A DNA stretch of 64,000 nt from Tamlana sp. 2_MG-2023 (GTDB lineage Bacteria > Bacteroidota > Bacteroidia > Flavobacteriales > Flavobacteriaceae). The position numbers and the translations under genes are program-made. Under the pieces are notes generated by a model. The model saw only the letters and a list, made by a program, of their open reading frames with translations. It did not search any database and was not told the DNA's origin. The stretch lies in contig NZ_JAUOSF010000003.1 of NCBI RefSeq assembly GCF_030548465.1, positions 310,001 through 374,000 on the forward strand, read 5' to 3'. Position 1 is the stretch's first letter. Each line of letters starts with the position of its first letter. This document shows positions 1 to 8,719 of the stretch, one piece after another.

Positions 1-489
1 GTGAACTCTATGATGGATGGTAAGGAAATGCTTTCTTATGATTTCTGTGATATTAGTATCGCTGTTTCTGGTCCTAAAGGATTAATGGTTCCTGTTATTA
101 GAAATGCTGAAAACTTAAGTTTTAGAGGTGTTGAAGCAGAAGTTAAACGTTTAGCACTTCGTGCTAGAGACGGGCAAATTACTGTAGATGAAATGACAGG
201 TGGTACATTTACAATCACTAACGGTGGTGTATTTGGAAGTATGTTATCTACACCAATTATCAACCCGCCTCAAAGTGGTATTTTAGGAATGCATAATATT
301 GTTGAAAGACCTGTTGCCATTGACGGTAAGGTTGAAATTAGACCAATTATGTATGTAGCCTTATCTTACGACCATAGAATAATTGATGGAAAAGAAAGTG
401 TTGGGTTCTTAGTTGCTGTTAAAGAAGCTCTAGAAAATCCTACTGAAATCCTTATGAATAACGATGTTAAAAAAGCGTTAGAGCTTTAA
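1..489 (+). CDS. odhB: 2-oxoglutarate dehydrogenase E2 (dihydrolipoyl succinyltransferase), C-terminal part
   Basis: This is the 3' end of a gene that begins upstream of the window; the in-frame GTG at base 1 is not its real start. The 162 visible residues are the end of the 2-oxoacid dehydrogenase acyltransferase catalytic domain. The signature YDHRIIDG carries the catalytic HxxxDG motif, and the conserved GTFTITNGG segment is present. In the family, E2 transfers the succinyl group from lipoamide to CoA in the TCA cycle and forms the core of the dehydrogenase complex. The lipoyl and E1/E3-binding domains lie outside the window. A related acyltransferase such as pyruvate or branched-chain E2 cannot be fully excluded, but the sequence is most like the succinyl type. 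A strong terminator follows 20 bp downstream. Confidence 0.85.
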   Translation: MNSMMDGKEMLSYDFCDISIAVSGPKGLMVPVIRNAENLSFRGVEAEVKRLALRARDGQITVDEMTGGTFTITNGGVFGSMLSTPIINPPQSGILGMHNIVERPVAIDGKVEIRPIMYVALSYDHRIIDGKESVGFLVAVKEALENPTEILMNNDVKKALEL

Positions 490-511
490 TAAGGGGCATA
501 AATAGTCAAAT

Positions 512-548
512 AAAAAAGGGTGTTGTTTTTAAACAACACCCTTTTTTT
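512..548 (+). terminator. Rho-independent terminator after odhB
   Basis: An A-tract, a GGGTGTTG/CAACACCC stem and seven Ts form a canonical intrinsic terminator. Because an A-run precedes and a T-run follows the stem, it could act in both directions. It lies just after the odhB stop codon. Confidence 0.9.
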
Positions 549-599
549 GTACTCAAAATTTTTTAGTTGATAACAGCTTATATTTTTATTGATAATAGC

Positions 600-695
600 T
601 TAGAAAAAAAATACGTAAATATTCACTGTTAAAATGAAAACGACAATAGCAGTTAAAGCTATTGTGCAATACCTGTCAAATGTTCTGTTCTCCAT
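600..695 (-). CDS. Possible 31-residue single-span membrane peptide
   Basis: A minus-strand ATG at 695 opens a 31-codon frame ending at TAA (600-602). The product starts MENRTFDRYC and continues as one hydrophobic helix (residues about 11-30, rich in I, V, F, T), ending in three Phe. A charged N-terminus followed by one membrane span is typical of small membrane peptides. It sits in an otherwise gene-free stretch (490-930), and a 29-nt hairpin lies just upstream of it on the same strand. No family is recognised. It may be a chance frame in AT-rich DNA. Confidence 0.3.
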   Translation of the reverse strand: MENRTFDRYCTIALTAIVVFILTVNIYVFFF

Positions 696-735
696 GAGAG
701 TTGTTCTTTAGAATTTGAGATTAAATTTTTTTAAA

Positions 736-764
736 ACTCTGCACCGGTTTGAGCGATGCAGAGT
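736..764. other. Hairpin in the odhB-regulator gap
   Basis: A perfect 8-bp inverted repeat (ACTCTGCA/TGCAGAGT) encloses a 13-nt loop. T/A-rich runs lie on both sides, so it could be a weak terminator or a leader structure for the small minus-strand frame at 600-695. The rest of the 490-930 gap shows nothing else I can name. Confidence 0.4.
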
Positions 765-930
765 ATAATAAAAAAATTCTCTCTCAAAAGAATTAATAGC
801 AATACGAAGATACAATAGACTACTTTAAAAAAAAATACGCACTTCTACGTATTTTAGTTAAGTTATAGGGTTTAACTGATAAGATGCCTGAAATACTACG
901 GTTATCTATAATGATTTGTGAAAAATAAAC

Positions 931-1581
931 TCAATCTTTTATTTTAAAAAGGAGCCTTTTGTTAACCAAGGCCCAAATTACAAGTGAAGTAGGGCTGTTA
1001 CTTAAGTTTAGTTTGTTGACAATATTGCTTCGGTGTTTGTCAACTGTTCTGACGGAAATAGATAAATGTTCGGCAATTTGCTGACTTGTTTTATGTTTAG
1101 AAATTAGTTTGACAATTTTTAATTCCGATTTTGTCAAATTATGCATTTCTTCTGTAGGTTGGTTATCTATATGATCTGGGTCGAGATATGCGTCAATTTC
1201 TTTACTAAAATATGTTTTTCCTTGTGACAGTTCTTCAATACAGGCTTCAATTTGTTCAAGAGCAAATTCTTTCAGGATATAGCCTTGTACTTCGTACTCT
1301 AATGCTTTGTTGTAAAAATATTCATCAATATTTAAAGTTAGAAGAATAATTTTGGTGGATAATTTATTTTTATGACACAGTTCTGCTACATCTAAGCCGG
1401 TCATAACAGGCATGCTAATATCTAAAATAGCAATTTCTGGCTTAAATTTTAATATATGATTATACGCGGTTTGCCCGTCGTCTGAACTCGCTAGTATTTT
1501 ATAACCTTGTTGGTTTAAAAAATCTAACAACCCACGTAAGATGAGCGGATGGTCATCGGCAATTGTAATTGAAGTTTTCAT
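931..1581 (-). CDS. NarL/FixJ-type response regulator (REC + LuxR HTH)
   Basis: A 216-residue two-domain transcription regulator. The receiver domain (about 3-120) has the acidic pair D9/D10, the phosphoacceptor D54 (ILDISMP), T82 and K104. A GerE/LuxR helix-turn-helix (about 148-208) contains the typical TSQQIAEHLSISVRTVDKHRSNI stretch. In this family, phosphorylation by a histidine kinase drives dimerisation and DNA binding. No kinase gene is nearby, so it is an orphan regulator. It is the last gene of a minus-strand operon, 13 bp after the retropepsin-like protease gene, which suggests that its phosphorylation or target control is linked to the proteases encoded upstream. That link is inference. 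Confidence 0.92.
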   Translation of the reverse strand: MKTSITIADDHPLILRGLLDFLNQQGYKILASSDDGQTAYNHILKFKPEIAILDISMPVMTGLDVAELCHKNKLSTKIILLTLNIDEYFYNKALEYEVQGYILKEFALEQIEACIEELSQGKTYFSKEIDAYLDPDHIDNQPTEEMHNLTKSELKIVKLISKHKTSQQIAEHLSISVRTVDKHRSNIVNKLNLSNSPTSLVIWALVNKRLLFKIKD

Positions 1582-1594
1582 TTTTTGGGTGCTA

Positions 1595-2041
1595 TTAACT
1601 CAACTTTAAATATAGGTATTTCTTTTGGTAGTCAATTACAGCTTTGCCTTTTTTTAGAATATCTGCTCCAATAATGCCATCTACAGGTTTGGAATCATGA
1701 TTAATTAAAGCGGAATTAACATGAGTGAGGTTAAATAGAACCAAGACAATTTTATTATTCGACCATTTCCCAATTTTAACTTTGTTCTTTTTTGATAACT
1801 TGGTTTCCATATCGATAGCACCAGCTCCTGCGGCTTTAATTAAAGAATCTTCTGCTTTAAGCTTAAAAGTATCAATCGCTTCAAAACCTACGCAAGAACT
1901 AGAGGCACCCGTGTCTAATATAAAAAGCCCCTTTTTTCCATTAATGGAGGCCTTTATTTCAAAATGATTCGTTTTGGTAAGGTGTAATTTTACTTTTGAA
2001 TAGCCTTGTTTGGTGAGAAATTGTTGAAGCGTTTCATTCAT
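1595..2041 (-). CDS. Retropepsin-like aspartic protease
   Basis: A 148-residue protein with a single retropepsin-type active-site motif, ILDTGASSS, with catalytic D43. A second hydrophobic strand and a conserved DGIIGADIL segment near residues 122-130 match the flap and hydrophobic-Gly features of clan AA aspartyl proteases. Such proteins carry one Asp and act as homodimers, like retroviral protease. No signal peptide is visible, so it is probably cytosolic, although substrates near the membrane are possible. The start overlaps the end of the CHAT gene by 8 bp (2034-2041), which implies translational coupling. The partner genes (CHAT protease upstream, response regulator downstream) suggest a proteolytic signalling role. 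The substrate is unknown. Confidence 0.82.
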   Translation of the reverse strand: MNETLQQFLTKQGYSKVKLHLTKTNHFEIKASINGKKGLFILDTGASSSCVGFEAIDTFKLKAEDSLIKAAGAGAIDMETKLSKKNKVKIGKWSNNKIVLVLFNLTHVNSALINHDSKPVDGIIGADILKKGKAVIDYQKKYLYLKLS

Positions 2042-4595
2042 GGTTTTTAAATTTCAGCATTAAAAGTAAAGCAATCAAAATAATTACAATCCCAAAAATA
2101 ATATAAAAAATAGTGTTTTGTGGTTTTGCCGTTTCTAGCGAGCCATAATAAACAAATGCACTCCAATAATAAGGCGATTTTTTGATGTTGTTTATGGTTT
2201 CTTTTTCTAGATAGTTTATTTTCGATTCATGATTGGCAAGCCATGCAGATTCATGTTTGTTATAGCTTTTGTAGAAAGATTTCATGATTTCCGAGGTCGA
2301 TAAATCGTTTATTTGCCATAGAGAAAATAATAGGTTTTTGGCGCCTGCATATTGAAACCCTCTAGCTATACTCATAGCACCTTCGCCCTTAAATTGTCTG
2401 CCAACACCTGTTTCGCAAGCACTCATAACCACTAAATTGGCTGGAATTGTCATGCTATACAATTCATTTAATAATAGCGAATCATCATAAAATTTCATAT
2501 TTGCTGGTTGGATAAAATTACCAGCACTGGCATGTGTGGAGAGATGAATAATACCATGTTTAGAAGCGTTTTTCATGAAATTACTTTTAGTAGCATCAGC
2601 ATTCATGTATAGCTTAGAGGGCATTTCTTTTTCAATGGCATGTGCTTCATCAATAGAATAATTTAGTGTTTGATTTGTGTTTTCAAATACAGGGAAAAAA
2701 CCTATTAAGGTGTTGTTTGTGTTTTTTTCTAAAGTATTTAAGTAAAATGAAATACTCGTGTTATAGGCGACTTGATGATTTTTTACAACAAAAGGCATTT
2801 TTGAAAATGAAGTTGTCTTTGTTTTATCAGACAAGAGCGCTTCAAAAGGTATGAAATTTAATAAACCATCAGGAATTATGATTACATTTTGATAAGCTGA
2901 AAGCGCATTGAAATTAAGTAGGTTATAAACGTGAAATGCTTGATTCGTATAATAACCTATATCATTATTTATAGCTGATGACGATTCGAAAAGGTGGATG
3001 TAGCTTCTAATGGCGTTTTTCTTTTTTTCATCTAAATCTATTTTGTTTAAAGCTATAGCATCAGCAGTTATCACAAATTGATATAAATTTTGCTCACCAA
3101 AAAAGTACTCGGTTAAGGCGGTGTTATTTTGAGTCAATTTGTGTTGTAAAGTTTCTAATGAAAATGTATTTTCTTCTTCCGAAAATTTTTTGTTAATAGC
3201 GTTTTTTACTGTTTTTAATTGCACGCTAATTGTGCTAAGTTGTTGGTTTAAATTGTTAATATATGAGGCATTGTAACTCGTTAATTGCGCTTTGATTAAC
3301 TGAGTTTTAATTCGTTCTTGATTTTTTAAAAGATTAAATTCTGTATTTAAAAGACTATCATTTGGAAAACGTTGCAAGCGTAATTTTTTCTGGAAAATAG
3401 ATTTTAAAGTAGATACTTTATTGTTTTCAGCATATTGAAGGGCTTTAAATAATAAGGAGCCCTTGTTCGTTTGATTGTAATAATCAAAAAGAATATTGAT
3501 ACATTTTTCGCTTCGCTTTCTGTTTTGAGTTTCATTGATGATTTTGGTTTCTTGCGATGTCCAATGGTCTCTCAATAGATTTGAAACATGAAAACTCAAA
3601 TCATAGAGTTGTAAAATGTTATTTGGAAGGGTTTGTAGTTCGGCATACAAATCAAAAATATCAATAAAAGTATTTTCGGCGTATAATTGATTTTTATTTG
3701 GCAAACCATCGGCAGAATAATTTGGTAGTAAGATTTTTAAAGCTTCATTCAATTTTTTTAAAGCCTCATTGTTTTTTTGCAACAAAAAATAAAGTTGTGC
3801 TTCTTGAAAATAAAACTTTGCTAAATCTCTTGTCCCTAATTCTTCACGGTTTAACAGTGTTTTTGCTTTATTGAAATGCGTTAAAGCAGCGTTATAGTTT
3901 CCGTTTTTAAGTTCTATTTGACTTTTAGTTTTCTCTATATCAAAACTTGAGGCGTTTGAACTTATGTTTTGAGATGATGCTATTTTATAATCATTTATAG
4001 CAATAAAACTTGTGGTTTTTATACTTTCTAAATGGGCTTTTTTAGAAGCAGGAATGTTGGCCTGTTTAAGCGCGTTGTCTACAACTTTTATAACGGCTTC
4101 ATGGTTCCCCAGTGTTTGAAAAAGTTTAGCTAAATTAATAGCGCCACTCATTTGTTGACGGATGTTTTTTTCTTTTTCAGCTAAAAAAATATATTGATTT
4201 ATGGTGCTTTCAGCATTGGTAAAATCATTTGTTTTTGTGTATAAATTGCCAAGAGGCTTCAGGCAATATTCAATAATATCAAAATCAGAAAATGTTGAAA
4301 GTTTCTGATTGTTATACCGGCTTAGGGCATTTTCATAAGTTGTAATCGCATCTTTTAGTTTAGATTTTTCATTTAAATAATAGCCTTTTTGGCATTGTAA
4401 AAACACGAAAGCTAAGTGTTCATCTTTGCTTTTTATTAGTTTTTCGAATTTTGATGCTTGTTCATTTAAAAGTTGAAAAGTGGCTTCATTTTGTTGCTTA
4501 CTAAAAGTTTCAGCAGCCACATAGATGTTTTCTTCAAGGTTTTGAGAGAACCCAAAACCTTGAACTAGAAATAGAATAAAAACCAATTTTTTCAT
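2034..4595 (-). CDS. TPR-CHAT caspase-like protease, membrane anchored
   Basis: An 853-residue protein. It has an N-terminal signal peptide (about 1-17, ending GFSQ) and a helical TPR region (about 25-400). A coiled-coil-prone stretch follows at about 410-480. The C-terminal CHAT domain (about 560-815) carries the predicted dyad His688 (HLSTHA) and Cys727 (MSACETG), followed by the conserved GEGAMSIARGFQYAGA segment. A single membrane span (about 828-848) and a short basic tail end the protein. CHAT domains are caspase-fold cysteine peptidases. The topology places the TPR and CHAT parts in the periplasm, with the tail in the cytoplasm. It is translationally coupled to the aspartic protease gene and lies 29 bp after the PKD protein gene. 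Both catalytic residues are present, so it is probably active. Confidence 0.9.
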   Translation of the reverse strand: MKKLVFILFLVQGFGFSQNLEENIYVAAETFSKQQNEATFQLLNEQASKFEKLIKSKDEHLAFVFLQCQKGYYLNEKSKLKDAITTYENALSRYNNQKLSTFSDFDIIEYCLKPLGNLYTKTNDFTNAESTINQYIFLAEKEKNIRQQMSGAINLAKLFQTLGNHEAVIKVVDNALKQANIPASKKAHLESIKTTSFIAINDYKIASSQNISSNASSFDIEKTKSQIELKNGNYNAALTHFNKAKTLLNREELGTRDLAKFYFQEAQLYFLLQKNNEALKKLNEALKILLPNYSADGLPNKNQLYAENTFIDIFDLYAELQTLPNNILQLYDLSFHVSNLLRDHWTSQETKIINETQNRKRSEKCINILFDYYNQTNKGSLLFKALQYAENNKVSTLKSIFQKKLRLQRFPNDSLLNTEFNLLKNQERIKTQLIKAQLTSYNASYINNLNQQLSTISVQLKTVKNAINKKFSEEENTFSLETLQHKLTQNNTALTEYFFGEQNLYQFVITADAIALNKIDLDEKKKNAIRSYIHLFESSSAINNDIGYYTNQAFHVYNLLNFNALSAYQNVIIIPDGLLNFIPFEALLSDKTKTTSFSKMPFVVKNHQVAYNTSISFYLNTLEKNTNNTLIGFFPVFENTNQTLNYSIDEAHAIEKEMPSKLYMNADATKSNFMKNASKHGIIHLSTHASAGNFIQPANMKFYDDSLLLNELYSMTIPANLVVMSACETGVGRQFKGEGAMSIARGFQYAGAKNLLFSLWQINDLSTSEIMKSFYKSYNKHESAWLANHESKINYLEKETINNIKKSPYYWSAFVYYGSLETAKPQNTIFYIIFGIVIILIALLLMLKFKNHE

Positions 4596-4624
4596 AAGAA
4601 TACCTTGCCAAATGAATCTTAGCT

Positions 4625-6580
4625 TTAAAATTTCCAGATGGCGTAGAATTGCCAGTAATTAAAATCGTTTTTAAAATTTAAGACATAACGAGCGCCTAAA
4701 CTAGGACCTATTCTGGCGAAACCTGCTGTGGCTTCAAATAATACGCCGGCTCTTAAATTGGTAAACGATTCTGTTTGGGTGTTGCTTTCTTCAATGGTAT
4801 TAAAAATTGGAGCATCAGGATTTTGGCCTTCAAACTGTTCTATTAAAACCGATTGATTCTGTTTTTCACTAACCGAAATGGTAGTGTTCAATCCAGTACC
4901 TAAACCAATATAATTATTAACATTGTAACGTATTAAAACAGGTACATCCCAATCTATATTTTCATAACTCGTATTAGTGGTGGTACGCTGTAAAAACCGA
5001 AAGCCCTGCGCACCATCTATTACCGCCTCACTTACGGTAATATTCGCATCGTAATTATGAAAATTATTCATGAGTTCAACCTGCCAATACCAACGGTAAG
5101 ATTTATACGGAGAAAGTGTGGCGCCAAAAAAGTAGCTTTCAGAATTTTGTAAATCTGAATACCAATTGTAACCCACTTTGGCTCCAATAGAAAGGCCCGG
5201 TAAAAAACGGGTTGTTGAGTAATTAGTTATTATAGGATCGTTTTTATCAAAAATAATAGCGGTTCTGCTTTTCGTTTTCTGCTTATGAAAATCTTTTGCA
5301 AACTTAATTTTATATTTTACAAAGCCTTTTGTAGAATCGTATTCCTTGACATTCTTTTGTTCGCTTCCGGGTAAATAAATATTTTTAAATGTGAAAATGG
5401 CCTGACTATCTGTAAAAGTAGTGTCCAAGCAACTGTATAAAACCTCGCGTTTGGGGCAAATATCACACTTGGGGTACATGTCTACCACTTCTATGGTTGA
5501 TTTATCCAACATGTCAGGAACATCGGTTTCTAATCGTATGGTGTTTGCTGGGCCCTCTCCATTGTTTTGAAATTTAATTTTGTATTTCAAGGTTTTAAAA
5601 CGCACCAATCTGTAGTTCATAATGGTGGCGTTTGATGACATGTTATTAGGATCGTGTGAGGTAACAATTTCCATTTCCATATCCTTTATATTATGGTTGT
5701 CATAATTATCATCTGGCACATAAATACCTCTTATCGAAATAATAGCGCTCGTATCCTTAACCATTTCTGGGGTGGTTTTTAAGCTGAAAAAAATGTGGCG
5801 TTCTTCTTCGGGTTCCATGTTGTCAAATTCTAAAATGCTCCAATCTTTGTAGTAACTTTTAGATTCTGAAATGGTTAAAGGTAAATTGGTTTTTACAGTA
5901 GAATCTTGTAAAATTTCATTGGTTTTAAATAATTCATCATTTACTGAAGCCAAATAGTTGCTGTTATCGTCAGTTGTTTGTGTATAAGCGAAAGTTTCGG
6001 TTGGAATCCTTTTTTCGTTATGATGTGTTCTGGTTTCTATTAATTCAAAATTATTAGCCTTGAATTTGTGTTCGTTGTAAAACAAATAGAGTTTTCCGTT
6101 TGTGGGGTAGGTTTTTGTGTTTTTATAACTCATTATGGCAACAATATCTTCACTAGGAATTGGTTCTCGGTTACGCTTTAAAGTGAAATTTTCTTCCATG
6201 GAAGCCATGTCTTCATAGGCGGTAGTAAGATTATTAATGGCTACTTTTTTAGGTCTTGAAGTTGGTGGTTTTCCTGTATCGTAATTATTAGTTGCCCAAA
6301 GTTTTACTTCATATTCACCTTTGTTTTTATAAATATGTTTTGGGTTTTCTTCTTTGCTATAATGGCCATCTCCAAATTCCCAGAAATACGTGTAAAAGGC
6401 TTTTGGTGCACCCGCAATTTGATTTAGCGCAGGGGTTTCTGGTGTAAAAATAACCGCATTCCCAGTGGTGGTATTTTTTATAGTTGCTGCTCTTGTAAGC
6501 GAATCGTTGGTAACTAGGTTTTGGCCATAACTATAAATACAAATAAGTGCACAACAAATAAAAAGTAATGGTTTGTTCAT
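4625..6580 (-). CDS. PKD-domain protein with C-terminal outer-membrane-type region
   Basis: A 651-residue exported protein. A signal peptide ends near residue 19 (SYGQ). A PKD domain at about 41-115 carries the WEFGDG motif and a YKNKGEYEVKL strand. A middle region (about 250-450) resembles the DUF11-like or conserved-repeat folds of Bacteroidota surface proteins and has a CDICPKREVLYSC cysteine cluster. The last about 190 residues alternate hydrophobic and polar positions and end in WQFYAIWKF, a typical outer-membrane beta-barrel ending. It is the first gene of the operon that continues into the CHAT, aspartic protease and regulator genes, so it may be the surface sensor or the substrate of that system. 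That role is inferred from context only. Confidence 0.75.
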   Translation of the reverse strand: MNKPLLFICCALICIYSYGQNLVTNDSLTRAATIKNTTTGNAVIFTPETPALNQIAGAPKAFYTYFWEFGDGHYSKEENPKHIYKNKGEYEVKLWATNNYDTGKPPTSRPKKVAINNLTTAYEDMASMEENFTLKRNREPIPSEDIVAIMSYKNTKTYPTNGKLYLFYNEHKFKANNFELIETRTHHNEKRIPTETFAYTQTTDDNSNYLASVNDELFKTNEILQDSTVKTNLPLTISESKSYYKDWSILEFDNMEPEEERHIFFSLKTTPEMVKDTSAIISIRGIYVPDDNYDNHNIKDMEMEIVTSHDPNNMSSNATIMNYRLVRFKTLKYKIKFQNNGEGPANTIRLETDVPDMLDKSTIEVVDMYPKCDICPKREVLYSCLDTTFTDSQAIFTFKNIYLPGSEQKNVKEYDSTKGFVKYKIKFAKDFHKQKTKSRTAIIFDKNDPIITNYSTTRFLPGLSIGAKVGYNWYSDLQNSESYFFGATLSPYKSYRWYWQVELMNNFHNYDANITVSEAVIDGAQGFRFLQRTTTNTSYENIDWDVPVLIRYNVNNYIGLGTGLNTTISVSEKQNQSVLIEQFEGQNPDAPIFNTIEESNTQTESFTNLRAGVLFEATAGFARIGPSLGARYVLNFKNDFNYWQFYAIWKF

Positions 6581-6767
6581 AATTAAGGGGTTTACTAAGT
6601 TTTAAATATACAAAAGAGAATGTTTTAATCGTTAAAATAGAAGAGTATTACAATAATGTTTACGTTAATGTAAACAGGATTTCTATGATAAGTACTATTT
6701 TTAAAATAAACCGTTTCATACTATTATATAAATAGGCTGGGTGTTTTGTTACCCCAAAATATAAAAA

Positions 6768-6796
6768 TAGAAGCTGTCTGGGGGAGACAGCTTCTA
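6768..6796 (-). terminator. Terminator after the 6854-7837 lipoprotein gene
   Basis: A perfect 12-bp stem (TAGAAGCTGTCT/AGACAGCTTCTA) has a five-base loop and is followed on the minus strand by a T-rich run. It separates the lipoprotein gene from the PKD-CHAT operon, so that operon probably has its own promoter in 6581-6767. Confidence 0.85.
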
Positions 6797-6853
6797 ATGA
6801 AGTAGATTAAGTATTGAAGTTTATTTTAAGTAGGTTAATATATGTATGGATAT

Positions 6854-7837
6854 TTATGGTAAGTCATTAATTATGGCTGTAAGTTGTGCTTCAGTAACGA
6901 CTGCTGTTTCTGAATCGGTAATGGTTATCACATCGTTTTCAACAATAGTTACCGATTGTATAGCGTATTTCCAATCATCTGCTTCTTCAGTTACAAAAAT
7001 GACATGACATTCTAATCCGATTGGAATTTGTCCGTAATGCTCGCTGAATAAACCAGAACCCGCATCATAAGTATCTAAGTTTGCCAATCCGGTATCTTCA
7101 CCATCATAAGATAAAAATACAGAGCAGTTCGTGTTATCATACCCCTCTGGTACATCAACTAAAATTGTTGTTTTTGGTCTTGGGTCGTTGTAAAAACGAT
7201 CGACATTAGACCAACCAAAATCACCTAAAAAAGCATAGTACTGGTTGCCTTCTGTAAAAACACCACCTTCACCATTAGCACCATCTCGTTTGTCTTCTTC
7301 CCAAGCCAAATCACCGTTTTCATCAATAATACCATTCCATAAAATCATGTCATTATCAATACCGCCAGTTAAAGATGCAGGAATACCTAATTGAATGTTA
7401 CATGAGGTTTCTAGTGCAGCGCCATTTTGAGTTGCTTCTATAAAAAATTCGCCGCCAGTTAATAACAGAGCTCTATCGCCGTTTGGCATGATTCCCATTG
7501 TAGGTTTGTTGGTAGTAAGCATGTTGCCTTTGTCGAATATTTCAACAAATTCAAGATCTACTTGCCCGGTTACGGCATTTCCGTTTAAGGTTAAACATGA
7601 ACCCTGAATATTGATTTGCACGCCTTTTTCCGATGTAAATGACGCGTTGCCATCTTCTGCGTTAAATTGAAAAGTTTGTGTAATTTCCTCTAAAGCGGTT
7701 TCATGTAAACCACTGAAATCCTCTGCAGTTGGACGAATGATAAGCGTGTCACCGTCATCATCATTGTTTTTAGAACAGCTTGAAAAAAATACAGCTGCTA
7801 ATAATAAAGTTGCTAAAATGTTTTTTGAAATTTTCAT
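6854..7837 (-). CDS. Predicted lipoprotein of unknown function
   Basis: A 327-residue protein with a clear lipobox (FFSSC, lipidated Cys21) followed by an acidic, flexible linker (KNNDDDGD). The acidic residues after the Cys fit the lipoprotein export signal of Bacteroidota, so it may be displayed on the outer membrane surface. The body is beta-rich and contains a segment on constraining a numeric value (PTMGIMPNGDRALLLTGGEF) typical of small Bacteroidota surface lipoproteins, but I recognise no enzyme motif. It is acidic, with few Cys. It lies between the CHAT operon and the repeat protein at 7918 and has its own terminator, so it is probably transcribed separately or with the 7918 gene (80 bp upstream). 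Confidence 0.8.
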   Translation of the reverse strand: MKISKNILATLLLAAVFFSSCSKNNDDDGDTLIIRPTAEDFSGLHETALEEITQTFQFNAEDGNASFTSEKGVQINIQGSCLTLNGNAVTGQVDLEFVEIFDKGNMLTTNKPTMGIMPNGDRALLLTGGEFFIEATQNGAALETSCNIQLGIPASLTGGIDNDMILWNGIIDENGDLAWEEDKRDGANGEGGVFTEGNQYYAFLGDFGWSNVDRFYNDPRPKTTILVDVPEGYDNTNCSVFLSYDGEDTGLANLDTYDAGSGLFSEHYGQIPIGLECHVIFVTEEADDWKYAIQSVTIVENDVITITDSETAVVTEAQLTAIINDLP

Positions 7838-7917
7838 AATAATTAAGTTTAAAAATTGTTAATCGAGGTTATATCAACTGGGTAATTATTTTGTTACCCA
7901 GTTTTGGTAAATATTTT

Positions 7918-8412
7918 TTAGTGTTGTGGTTGACTTACGATTATTTTTGAAACAACCGCATCGTTTGTAGTTACTAAATCAATCATTTTATGAGCATAGG
8001 CTTCGGTTGAAGAAAATCCTTTAGCGTTTCCTGTGGCCGTTTCAACCTCCCAGAAATAATTTCTTTTAGAGGTGTCATTTGCTTCAGATTTTAAAACTAA
8101 ATAACTTGTGATTTTTTTGTCTTTTAAAACTTCTCCGTGACTTGATAAGTGAATCATTCTATTTGCAGATTCTAAACTTAAAGCCGTTCCAGAATAATGA
8201 CCACTATTGGTTTTAACTTCCCAATCAAAAACTTGGACGATCGCCTTTTTAGTAATTTCTACTATTTCAGTTGTAGTGCTGTTGGTGCTTTTTTCATTGC
8301 TAGCATTTACATTTAACATTGAGAAAGCTACGGTCGCGATAATTAAAATTGATTTTTTACTCACGTTATTAATAGTGTTTAAGTGTGCGTGAAATTTGTT
8401 TGTAATTTTCAT
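7918..8412 (-). CDS. Exported two-repeat WEV protein, unknown function
   Basis: A 164-residue protein with an N-terminal export signal (hydrophobic stretch about 20-36 ending NVNA). The mature part is two copies of a roughly 45-residue unit. Each begins with an aromatic-WEV segment, has a central Gly-rich turn, an Ser/Ala-rich helix with a conserved MI (NRMIHL and HKMIDL), and ends with a K-K-I or S-K-I strand. I do not know this unit. It is 80 bp upstream of the lipoprotein gene on the same strand, and the two may share a transcript. The long N-terminal region before the hydrophobic stretch leaves open a start slightly downstream. Confidence 0.7.
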   Translation of the reverse strand: MKITNKFHAHLNTINNVSKKSILIIATVAFSMLNVNASNEKSTNSTTTEIVEITKKAIVQVFDWEVKTNSGHYSGTALSLESANRMIHLSSHGEVLKDKKITSYLVLKSEANDTSKRNYFWEVETATGNAKGFSSTEAYAHKMIDLVTTNDAVVSKIIVSQPQH

Positions 8413-8719
8413 GATTTCTAAGTTTAAGGATTAATTAAATTTGTTTAGCCTTTATTAAGACTGTTACACCCTTATATCAAAAGCATTTAAAAATTGTTAC
8501 CCTTTTTTTTAAAGTTTTTTTACTCGACACTTGTTTTCATCGGAGTAGCCTAGGGTTTTCACTGAAATTTTTATTCCTATGAAGATGGAATCTCAATAAA
8601 TAATTTTGTTGTTTATGCTTTTAAAGCATCAAAATGCCTACTCAAAGCTTGAGATGAGGATCGTATTATGACATCTTGTTTCAAGAAATTCTTTATTTTC
8701 GTTCAAAATACAAGGGTTA

